DNA of 7,055 nt from the NCBI GenBank assembly GCA_002401565.1, contig NVTL01000026.1:27905-34959 (forward strand). Direction: 5' to 3'. Both the position numbers and the translations under genes were made by a program. Shown here in pieces: positions 1 through 5,149 of the stretch. A model generated the notes under the pieces. It did not search any database. It saw only the letters and a list, made by a program, of their open reading frames with translations, and had not been told where the DNA came from. Position 1 is the stretch's first letter. Every line of letters starts with the position of its first letter. Origin of the DNA: Rhodospirillaceae bacterium. Its GTDB lineage: Bacteria > Pseudomonadota > Alphaproteobacteria > Rhodospirillales > Magnetovibrionaceae.

Positions 1-1
1 G

Positions 2-409
2 ACAGAAGACGCGCCTAAAGCTGCTGAAAAACAAACCGAAGTGAAAACGGAAAAACCCTCCCCCGAACCTTCCGTTCAAACTGAGCCTCAGAAAAAAAAT
101 GAAGCGAAAAAAACTTCACCTAAGAAAGCTGCCTCTAAAAAGGCTCCGGCTAAAAAGGCACCTGTGAAAAAAGCTCCGGCCAAGAAAACCGTGGCAAAGA
201 AAAAACCGGTCGTGAAACCAGCACCAGCTAAAAAAACAACGACAGAAAAAACAGAAACAACTGAAAACAACCAAATGACCAAGGTGGTCGAAACACCGCA
301 ACGCCCCGTTGCCAAGAAACGCCCAAAGGCTAAACGCCGTGGCATCCGCTTGAAAAAAATGCCCGAACAGGGTGCGGATCAAGGGCCCAAGGAAGGGAAT
401 GACAAATGA
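2..409 (+). CDS. Lys/Ala/Pro-rich histone H1-tail-like protein, C-terminal part (5' end outside window)
   Basis: The frame is open from the left edge to the TGA at 407-409, giving 135 visible residues. A GTG at 41 could start it, but no clear ribosome site precedes it and the same biased composition continues upstream, so I treat the gene as truncated by the window. Bases 104-240 encode a run of Lys-Lys-Ala-Pro/Ala units, followed by a Thr/Glu-rich spacer and a second basic patch (Lys/Arg with an RRG) near the C-terminus. Such tails occur in histone H1-like proteins and in granule-associated phasins such as PhaF, where they bind DNA. DNA or nucleoid binding is therefore plausible here but not shown. 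The N-terminal domain that would name the protein is not visible. Its stop overlaps an ATG of the next frame, which suggests co-translation. It could equally be a disordered basic tail of an unrelated protein. Confidence 0.7.
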   Translation, partial: TEDAPKAAEKQTEVKTEKPSPEPSVQTEPQKKNEAKKTSPKKAASKKAPAKKAPVKKAPAKKTVAKKKPVVKPAPAKKTTTEKTETTENNQMTKVVETPQRPVAKKRPKAKRRGIRLKKMPEQGADQGPKEGNDK

Positions 410-438
410 CACAAGAGACTTTGAAAAGGAAATCGATC

Positions 439-1560
439 ATGCGCAAAAACTTGATGATTGGTGCTTTAATTCTGGCCCTTCCGGCAAGCGTTAGTGCTCA
501 AGAAGCAGCAACAACGGCCGAAGCCGCCCCTGCACAGGCTGAAACCCAGCCCGCAGCCGTTGGCATTCCCCCGGCACCCCAAGGGCCCTATTTTTCCCGT
601 CGTTTGATGCCACAAGGTGGTCCCGGCATGGGTAGAGGCATGGGGCAAGGCATGGGACGTCAGGCCAACGGATTTGCTCCGATGGGCTTTGATCCAATGT
701 CACGTTCCGGTGCGGCTCAAACGAATGACGGAAATACAGCAGGCAATGCAGATGCAAATGCAAATGGCAATGCAAACGCGAATGGTAATGCCAACAGCCG
801 CATGAATATGCAAATGGGCTTTGGCGGGCGCAACGGTTTTGGTAACGGCTTTGGCGGCAACAATGGCTACGGTCAAGGCTACCGACAAGGTGCCGGCCAG
901 GGTTATGGCACTCAGCACATGCAACAACAACGCCAAGCTCCGGTTCAAGTTCAGCAAGGTCAAGCTCGTGTTGAACCCGAATGGTTAAAACAACGCCGGG
1001 CCGAAGCTGCAAAGTGGCAAGCCGAAGCTCAAAAACGCCAAGAGGAAGCGCAAAAGAACTTCGCCGCCTCTGCTGGACAGCCTCGCGCCGAACCTGAATG
1101 GGTTAAAGAACGTCGGGCCGAAGCTGAAAAATGGCGCGCCGAAGCGCAAAAGCGTCAGCAAGACCTGCAGAAGAAATATGCTGCAGGCAATGGCAAAGCT
1201 CCGGCTGAACCGGAATGGGTAAAAGCAAGCCGAACGGACGCCGAAAAACGTCAAGCCGAAGCCAAGCAACGCCATGAAGATATGCAAAAGAAATACGCTG
1301 CAACGGCGGGCAAAATGCCGGAAGAACCTCAATGGGTAAAAGAACGCCGCGCGGAAGCTGAAAAACGTCGCGTCGAAGCGCAAAAACGGTATGAAGCTTC
1401 GATGCAACAACGCCAGGCGGCTTACCCAAACTATGCACCACAGCAACGTTACGCTCCACAGCAAGGTTACGCTCCACAAGGTTACGCTCCACAAGGTTAT
1501 CAGCGGATGCCAAATGGCGCTCCTTATGGGGCTCCGTACGGTTATGGTCCGCAACGTTAA
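439..1560 (+). CDS. Exported low-complexity protein with four 39-residue charged repeats
   Basis: From the ATG at 439 the product has 373 residues. It starts with a typical signal peptide (MRKNLMIGALILALPASVSA, cut before QEA) and has AGGA 8 bases upstream. An in-frame ATG at 406 would add 11 residues; it overlaps the previous stop (ATGA) and has its own AAGGGA, so it remains possible. The mature protein has a Pro/Ala/Gln stretch, a Met/Gly-rich section, an Asn-Ala-Asn-Gly run and a Gly/Asn/Tyr section. Four tandem 39-residue repeats follow at about residues 179-330, each beginning Glu-Pro-Glu/Gln-Trp-Val/Leu-Lys and rich in Ala, Glu, Lys, Arg and Gln, so probably helical. The tail repeats Tyr-Ala-Pro-Gln and ends Gly/Pro/Tyr-rich. 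I recognise no enzyme domain. A structural, envelope or matrix role in the periplasm fits the composition and the neighbouring Gly/Asn-rich exported proteins, but this is inference. Confidence 0.85.
   Translation: MRKNLMIGALILALPASVSAQEAATTAEAAPAQAETQPAAVGIPPAPQGPYFSRRLMPQGGPGMGRGMGQGMGRQANGFAPMGFDPMSRSGAAQTNDGNTAGNADANANGNANANGNANSRMNMQMGFGGRNGFGNGFGGNNGYGQGYRQGAGQGYGTQHMQQQRQAPVQVQQGQARVEPEWLKQRRAEAAKWQAEAQKRQEEAQKNFAASAGQPRAEPEWVKERRAEAEKWRAEAQKRQQDLQKKYAAGNGKAPAEPEWVKASRTDAEKRQAEAKQRHEDMQKKYAATAGKMPEEPQWVKERRAEAEKRRVEAQKRYEASMQQRQAAYPNYAPQQRYAPQQGYAPQGYAPQGYQRMPNGAPYGAPYGYGPQR
973..1440 (+). repeat. Four tandem 117-base coding repeats (39 residues each)
   Basis: Units start at 973, 1090, 1207 and 1324, exactly 117 bases apart. 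The first three are full length and the last diverges near its end. Each begins with codons for Glu-Pro-Glu/Gln-Trp and includes an Arg-Arg/Ser-Arg-Ala/Thr-Glu/Asp-Ala core and, in the first three, a Gln-Lys-Lys/Asn-Tyr/Phe-Ala-Ala end. Third positions differ between units, so the duplication is old and the protein sequence has been kept by selection rather than copied recently. Confidence 0.85.
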
Positions 1561-1584
1561 CGTAGATTGAGGCAGGAAAAGTCG

Positions 1585-2046
1585 ATGAGTTTTAAAGGAA
1601 CAATGATGGGTGTAATGCTTGCGGCGGTTGTCGCGTCTCCGGCGCTGGCCGTCGATGTTAATCCGTGGCGATCGCACGCACCTGCCGAAACTCCTCAACA
1701 GGCTCTTGCTCAACCTGTCCCTGATAACGGCTATCGTTACGCTCCGCTGGACAATTCAATTCCACCGGGCCGGGCGCAAAGTCAGTATCTGCAAAACCAA
1801 TATATGACGATGCCTTTTGGAGCTCCTAATTTTGCGCCGCAAGGTGGATACAGACAAAACCCCGGTTTCGGTTCCGGTTATCAAAATGGACCGAACCTAG
1901 GAGGGCTGGGTGGTTATCCTGGTCAAAATTTCGGAGCTCCCTTTGGTGGTCCTTTTGGGGGCAACGGTCCCTTAAACGGCGGCTGGAATGGGCTGAATAA
2001 TAATGGACTTAATAACGGGCCTTGGTCTTGGATGCCATTTTGGTGA
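1585..2046 (+). CDS. Exported Gly/Asn/Pro-rich small protein, sulfur-globule-protein-like composition
   Basis: The product has 153 residues from the ATG at 1585, chosen because AGGA lies 7 bases upstream and the signal peptide begins there (MSFKGTMMGVMLAAVVASPALA, cut before VDV). The in-frame TTG at 1567 lies upstream of that ribosome site and is unlikely. After a moderately ordered N-terminal part with Pro, Tyr and Gln, the rest is Gly/Asn/Phe/Pro-rich with Gly-Gly-Pro-Phe and Leu-Asn-Asn-Asn-Gly units, and ends in an aromatic Pro-Trp-Ser-Trp-Met-Pro-Phe-Trp. There are no cysteines. It follows the repeat protein by 24 bases, so the two are probably one transcript. Asn-Gly-Pro-Trp units are shared with the exported protein encoded at 2177, which suggests they coat or assemble into the same structure. 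No family is recognised with certainty. Confidence 0.8.
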   Translation: MSFKGTMMGVMLAAVVASPALAVDVNPWRSHAPAETPQQALAQPVPDNGYRYAPLDNSIPPGRAQSQYLQNQYMTMPFGAPNFAPQGGYRQNPGFGSGYQNGPNLGGLGGYPGQNFGAPFGGPFGGNGPLNGGWNGLNNNGLNNGPWSWMPFW

Positions 2047-2176
2047 GGAGGCGACTGTAAAAGGTCTTAGAATTTCGGGTTGATCCCCGGTGCAGATTAT
2101 GGAGTTTCCCCTCTCCAATGTCTGTCATGGAATCAGGGGCGAAAAATGTTTTTAGTGAAACTTAGGAGTATTGGAT
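2047..2176 (+). promoter_or_regulatory. 130-base intergenic leader before the sulfur-globule-like gene
   Basis: This is the largest gap in the window and precedes the most repetitive gene. It holds an imperfect hairpin at 2108-2139: CCCCT pairs with AGGGG, and inside it CCA-A-TG pairs with CATGG around the loop TCTGT. A competing pairing, GGAG at 2101-2104 with CTCC at 2113-2116, is possible. A run of five T at 2149-2153 lies ten bases after the stem, too far for a standard terminator. I found no convincing -35/-10 pair. The region could carry a promoter, a partial terminator for the upstream genes or an mRNA-stabilising leader. Confidence 0.35.
2164..2168 (+). promoter_or_regulatory. Ribosome binding site AGGAG that fixes the start at 2177
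   Basis: AGGAG ends 8 bases before the ATG at 2177. The alternative in-frame TTG at 2171 begins only three bases after this site and cannot be served by it, so the ATG is the start. Confidence 0.7.
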
Positions 2177-2770
2177 ATGAAGATGTTAAATTTGACAAAA
2201 GTTTTAGTTGTTGCTGGTGTTTTAGGCGCAACTTCTTTGGCCGCAGTTAGCGAAGCTTCAGCAGGCAGCTGGGGTCCAGGTTGGGGTGGTCCATGGAACA
2301 GTGGTCCTTGGAACAACGGTCCATGGAACAACAACGGCTGGGGTAACAACAACAACAACGGCTGGGGCAACAACAACAATAGCAATGGCTGGGGCAACGG
2401 CAATGGCTATGGCAACGGCAACGGTAACGGTAACGGTAACGGCTATGGCAACGGCAACGGTTATGGCAACGGCAACGGAGCTGGCAACGGTTGGGGCGAT
2501 GGCAATGGCGATTTCTCTATGAGCTTTGGCGGTCGCAGCAGCGGCAGCGGTTCCAACAACTGGAACGGCAACGGCAACGGTTATGGCAATGGCTATGGCA
2601 ATGGCAACAACGGCTGGAATGGCAACAATAACTTTAACGGTTATAACGGCTATAACGGCAGCAACAACAATGGCGGCAATGGCGCTCCTTACGGTTATGC
2701 TCCGGCACCGTACGGCTACGTTCCTGCACCAGCTCCAGCTCCTGCACCAGCTCCGGCTCCTGCGAAGTAA
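2177..2770 (+). CDS. Sulfur globule protein family-like exported Gly/Asn-repeat protein
   Basis: The product has 197 residues. Residues 1-29 are a signal peptide cut after Ala-Ser-Ala and before Gly-Ser-Trp. The mature protein opens with Gly-Pro-Trp and Asn-Asn-Gly-Trp units, runs through long Gly-Asn dipeptide repeats with periodic Tyr or Trp, has a distinct core at 107-120 (Gly-Asp-Gly-Asn-Gly-Asp-Phe-Ser-Met-Ser-Phe-Gly-Gly-Arg), then more Gly/Asn/Tyr repeats and an Ala-Pro tail ending in Lys. Sulfur globule proteins of purple sulfur bacteria are small, exported and Gly/Asn/aromatic-rich. As I recall them, they carry a similar Gly-Asp-Gly-Asp-Phe-x-Met-x-Phe-Ser segment. They coat periplasmic sulfur deposits formed during sulfide or thiosulfate oxidation. 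The match is from memory and composition. A glycine-rich adhesive or surface protein is the main alternative. The gene has its own leader and a following hairpin, so it may be expressed at its own, probably high, level. Confidence 0.7.
   Translation: MKMLNLTKVLVVAGVLGATSLAAVSEASAGSWGPGWGGPWNSGPWNNGPWNNNGWGNNNNNGWGNNNNSNGWGNGNGYGNGNGNGNGNGYGNGNGYGNGNGAGNGWGDGNGDFSMSFGGRSSGSGSNNWNGNGNGYGNGYGNGNNGWNGNNNFNGYNGYNGSNNNGGNGAPYGYAPAPYGYVPAPAPAPAPAPAPAK
2385..2500 (+). repeat. Imperfect hexanucleotide GGCAAC/GGTAAC coding repeat
   Basis: The Gly-Asn stretch is encoded by near-identical six-base units (GGC/GGT plus AAC/AAT), interrupted by Gly-Tyr and Gly-Trp codons. A similar shorter block lies at 2568-2610. 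Because the unit is a multiple of three, slippage would change protein length but not the frame. Confidence 0.75.
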
Positions 2771-2785
2771 GACTGAATGGTTTGC

Positions 2786-2827
2786 GAGGGAGCGTCCAAT
2801 ATGGGGCGCTTCCTCCCCACCACTTTT
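2786..2827 (+). terminator. Hairpin after the sulfur-globule-like gene, probable terminator or attenuator
   Basis: GAGGGAGCG at 2786-2794 pairs fully with CGCTTCCTC at 2807-2815 (eight Watson-Crick pairs and one G-U). CCA and TGG inside the loop can extend the structure. It begins 15 bases after the stop codon. The T-run is weak: TTTT at 2824-2827, eight bases beyond the stem. It may stop transcription only partly or protect the 3' end of an abundant mRNA, letting the genes from 2881 onward be made at a lower level. Confidence 0.6.
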
Positions 2828-2880
2828 AAACTATTATTTATTTGTTTTATGACGATTTAAGGCTTGGACGGAACTTTATC

Positions 2881-3639
2881 ATGCGGACTGCGATTATTTT
2901 TCTTGCCGTAAGTTTGTACCTTAGTCTGGCGCCACATGCGGCGACGGCGGGGGCTAAAAAGCCGTTCACCGCAACCACGGTTCAAATGATGCGGAACGCG
3001 GCGGATCAACACGGAAATATTTATGTTTCCGATCAAGGCATGCGGTTTGAATTTAAAGAAAACGGCCGCGATGTGGTGCAAATTATTTTGCCCGAACAAA
3101 ACATCATGCGGGTATTGTTTTTGGCCGATAAAATTTATATGGAAGTCCAAACGCCAAACAACAAAGCCAGTATGGCGGATAACAAAGGGGCTCCGTGTCC
3201 TAAGATTCCGGCCATGACGTGCACAAAAATCAGCGTCGATAAATTTGGCGAATTGGATGTTGAACGGTGGACACAATCCATGAAAGGCGTTCAGGGCGTA
3301 TCCACATTATGGTGGGAACCCAAACGCAAAATGGTGGTCCGTCAGCACTATCCGGACGGTCGCATTATGCAGTTAAGCTTGGTTGGTAATGTAGACCATT
3401 ATGGGCGCGCCGCTGAACGTTGGAATATTTCGTATGCACAGCCGAATGGTCAAGTGGTTAAAGCACACCGTTTGGTCGACACCGACCTTGGCATCATCGT
3501 TTATGAACGCGACCCGTCTGGTATGACGCGTGAGTTGCGAAATTTAAAAGTGGTCACCGGTGATCCGGCTTGGTTCAAAGTTCCAAACGGCTTCACGCGT
3601 GTTGAACAACCTCAAACGAACAAACCTGCACAGCAGTAA
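2881..3639 (+). CDS. Exported LolA/DUF4412-like beta-sheet protein with two cysteines
   Basis: The product has 252 residues from the ATG at 2881, with ACGGA 8 bases upstream and a signal peptide (MRTAIIFLAVSLYLSLAPHA, then ATA, cut before GAKK). An earlier in-frame ATG at 2842 would put 13 residues before the signal peptide and is rejected. The mature part alternates short hydrophobic strands and turns in the style of LolA/LppX/DUF4412 folds. A Gly-Asn-Ile-Tyr-Val strand leads to a Met-Arg-Phe-Glu segment. Two strand-rich halves follow, each opening with Glu-Arg-Trp (about 128 and 179), and the end is Trp-Phe-Lys-Val-Pro-Asn-Gly-Phe, like the Phe-x-Val-Pro-x-Gly-Tyr ending common in that group. 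Cys106 and Cys114 are its only cysteines and could form a disulfide or bind sulfur species. Such proteins bind lipids or hydrophobic ligands in the periplasm; the ligand here is unknown. It lies 19 bases before the ParA gene. Confidence 0.8.
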   Translation: MRTAIIFLAVSLYLSLAPHAATAGAKKPFTATTVQMMRNAADQHGNIYVSDQGMRFEFKENGRDVVQIILPEQNIMRVLFLADKIYMEVQTPNNKASMADNKGAPCPKIPAMTCTKISVDKFGELDVERWTQSMKGVQGVSTLWWEPKRKMVVRQHYPDGRIMQLSLVGNVDHYGRAAERWNISYAQPNGQVVKAHRLVDTDLGIIVYERDPSGMTRELRNLKVVTGDPAWFKVPNGFTRVEQPQTNKPAQQ

Positions 3640-3658
3640 TAAGGGGCTCAGAAACGAT

Positions 3659-4267
3659 ATGATTACGGTGGTTGGAAATTTAAAAGGCGGAACGGGCAAA
3701 AGCACCGTTGTGTTTAATCTTGCCCTGTGGCTTGCCGCAAATGACAAGCCGCAAATCTTGTGCGATTTAGATCCCCAAAAAACATTGCGAGATGCAGTGG
3801 AAGTGCGGAGAGAAGAAGGTTACACACCAACCGTATCCGTGTTGGATGCTTTGCCCAAAAATGCCACGGGAAATGTGCTTGTGGATGTCGGGTTGTCGGA
3901 TATGGCGGCCGTAAAAAATGCCCTTGGTCAGGCGCACCGTGTGGTGATTCCGGTGACCCCCAGTCAGGCGGACGTATGGGCCACGCAACAATTTTTAACG
4001 ATTATTAACGAGAGCACAAAAAATGGTCAAAAGCCCGAAGTTATGGCTTTTGTCAATCGTGCCGACACGCATCATGCTGCAACAGAAAATGCCGAAACTC
4101 AGGACGCGCTCCGGTCAATTCCCGGTTTAACCGTCCTTGATCACATGCTTTCACAACGTTTGAGTTTCAGACGTTCTTTCAGTGAAGGCCTGGGCGTATT
4201 TGAAATGGAACCCCGTGGCAAGGCTGCCATGGAACTTAATTTTTTGGCCAAGACGCTCTTTGCTTAA
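3659..4267 (+). CDS. ParA/MinD-family ATPase (cargo-positioning type)
   Basis: The product has 202 residues from the ATG at 3659, where the ParA fold normally begins. The frame is open 33 codons further upstream, but those codons overlap the previous gene. AAGGGG lies 12 bases before this ATG. Motifs: deviant Walker A KGGTGKST at residues 9-16 with both the signature Lys9 and Lys14; Walker A' Asp-Leu-Asp-Pro at 36-39; a Walker B-like Val-Asp-Val-Gly at 75-78 with Asp76; Val-Asn-Arg-Ala-Asp at 132-136; and a Phe-Glu-Met-Glu-Pro near 181-185. ATP-bound dimers of this family bind DNA non-specifically and are released by a partner, which spaces cargo over the nucleoid (plasmids, carboxysomes with McdA, chemoreceptor clusters with PpfA). 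It is short, with no N-terminal helix-turn-helix, like ParF or McdA, and no ParB follows. Its cargo may be a structure built by the neighbours. The family is secure; the cargo is inference. Confidence 0.93.
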   Translation: MITVVGNLKGGTGKSTVVFNLALWLAANDKPQILCDLDPQKTLRDAVEVRREEGYTPTVSVLDALPKNATGNVLVDVGLSDMAAVKNALGQAHRVVIPVTPSQADVWATQQFLTIINESTKNGQKPEVMAFVNRADTHHAATENAETQDALRSIPGLTVLDHMLSQRLSFRRSFSEGLGVFEMEPRGKAAMELNFLAKTLFA

Positions 4268-4285
4268 AGCGCAGGACCAAAGTCG

Positions 4286-4291
4286 AAGGAG
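4286..4291 (+). promoter_or_regulatory. Strong ribosome binding site AAGGAG
   Basis: AAGGAG ends six bases before the ATG at 4298. It is one of the strongest Shine-Dalgarno sites in the window, suggesting the TPR membrane protein is well translated compared with the ParA gene just upstream, whose site is 12 bases from its start. Confidence 0.6.
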
Positions 4292-4297
4292 ACTAAA

Positions 4298-5104
4298 ATG
4301 TTTATTATTCGTGGACTTATGAACCACCTCGTGATCGTTTTTATTGGCGTTCTGGTTGTGGTTGGCATCGTCAACAAAGATAAGATCAAAACCGAACTGA
4401 CACAGATGGGCTATTTGGAATCCTCATCAAATGATGGTGCGCGCACTTCCCAAGAGGACGACGCCGTCGTCGCAACTGAAGCCGAGGCTCGTGGCGAAGC
4501 TGTTGCTGCGACCCAGCCTGTAGCACAAGCCATGCCGACACACTTAACGCCAGCCCGAGCTTCTGCCCCAGCTCAAGCTCAACAGGTTCAAGCAGCTCCG
4601 GCGGCTCCGGCGGCTCCGGCCCCCGCACAAGCCCCGTATTATGCTCAGCAGCAACAGATGCAACAACAAATGCAACAGCAGCAAATGCAACAACGTATGC
4701 AAAAACAAATGCAGGCGCGCCAACCTCAAACCAACGAAGTTGCTTTGGCCGAAGATGTAAAAACACAATGGGCTGCCGCACGGACAGCTTATTGGAAACG
4801 TGATTTGGACAAAGCCGAAGAACTGTACAAAGCTTTGTTGGAAACCTCAAACGAAGCCGGAATTGCTGGTGAATTGGGCAACATCTATTTCACCCATCGT
4901 CGTTTCGAAGACGCCGCCAACATGTTTTACGAAGCTGGTCTACGTCACCTTAAAAGCGATACCCCAGAGCAAGCCAACAGGGTGATGGGACCGCTCAGCC
5001 AATTGGATCGTAAAAAGGCTGATGAGTTACGCACCAAGTTGATGGTGCTTCAATCAAACCAAGCGAAGTCCGCAAACTCAACACCCCAACCCGCGAAAAA
5101 CTAG
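4298..5104 (+). CDS. Bitopic membrane protein with Ala/Pro/Gln linker and TPR domain
   Basis: The product has 268 residues. One hydrophobic helix spans about residues 10-25, followed by Lys-rich residues at 27-31. A disordered section follows: acidic and Ala-rich at 50-75, Ala-Pro repeats at 86-112, and a Gln/Met block at 117-140. A helical domain at about 150-235 contains two TPR-like helix pairs. The first is around Trp158-Ala-Ala-Ala to Ala173-Glu-Glu-Leu-Tyr. The second is around Gly191-Glu-Leu-Gly-Asn-Ile-Tyr to Phe203-Glu-Asp-Ala-Ala-x-x-Phe-Tyr, with spacing normal for TPRs. TPRs bind partner proteins, so this is probably an anchored adaptor. The Lys residues after the helix would favour a cytoplasmic TPR domain, where it could meet the ParA ATPase or the GTPase, but the N-terminal side is nearly neutral and the topology is uncertain. 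It starts 30 bases after the ParA gene. I do not recognise a named family. Confidence 0.88.
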   Translation: MFIIRGLMNHLVIVFIGVLVVVGIVNKDKIKTELTQMGYLESSSNDGARTSQEDDAVVATEAEARGEAVAATQPVAQAMPTHLTPARASAPAQAQQVQAAPAAPAAPAPAQAPYYAQQQQMQQQMQQQQMQQRMQKQMQARQPQTNEVALAEDVKTQWAAARTAYWKRDLDKAEELYKALLETSNEAGIAGELGNIYFTHRRFEDAANMFYEAGLRHLKSDTPEQANRVMGPLSQLDRKKADELRTKLMVLQSNQAKSANSTPQPAKN

Positions 5105-5149
5105 GCCGCACTTGGCTTTATTAATCGGCTTTATTTCGGAGTGAACACT
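5105..5149 (+). repeat. Short direct repeat GGCTTTATT in the TPR-dynamin spacer
   Basis: GGCTTTATT occurs at 5114-5122 and again at 5127-5135, thirteen bases apart, in the 45-base spacer just before the ribosome site. Two copies of nine bases may be chance or a small protein-binding site. No hairpin is seen. Confidence 0.3.
5138..5141 (+). promoter_or_regulatory. Ribosome binding site GGAG that fixes the GTPase start at 5150
   Basis: GGAG ends 8 bases before the ATG at 5150. The alternative in-frame GTG at 5141 overlaps this site and so would be unreadable from it, which favours the ATG. Confidence 0.6.

Noticed and set aside
985..1713. Minus-strand open frame of 242 codons opposite the repeat protein
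   Set aside because: It is the antisense reading of the biased repeat gene, rich in Phe, Arg and Leu, with no domain or ribosome site.
2080..2107. TTGATC as a -35 box before the sulfur-globule-like gene
   Set aside because: No -10-like hexamer is found at 16-18 bases; the nearby GATTAT is too close.
2391..2490. Repeats as a CRISPR array
   Set aside because: Units are six bases, coding and in frame; there are no unique spacers of regular length and no cas genes.
2286..2852. Long Ala/Thr/Met-rich open frames overlapping the sulfur-globule-like gene on the + strand
   Set aside because: They are alternative-frame readings of the Gly-Asn repeats; their composition follows directly from the repeat unit and they lack ribosome sites.
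2822..2860. AT-rich stretch as a promoter for the 2881 gene
   Set aside because: TATTAT at 2832-2837 could be a -10 box, but no acceptable -35 lies 16-18 bases upstream; I cannot support it.
2842..2880. Upstream in-frame ATG extending the LolA-like protein by 13 residues
   Set aside because: The extension lacks a good ribosome site and would place charged residues before a complete signal peptide starting at 2881.
3560..3658. N-terminal extension of the ParA frame
   Set aside because: It lies inside the preceding gene, and ParA proteins of this size begin right before the Walker A strand, as they do from 3659.
3659..5104. Plasmid partition locus
   Set aside because: No ParB, centromere-like iterons or replication gene is seen, and the neighbours are membrane and exported proteins.
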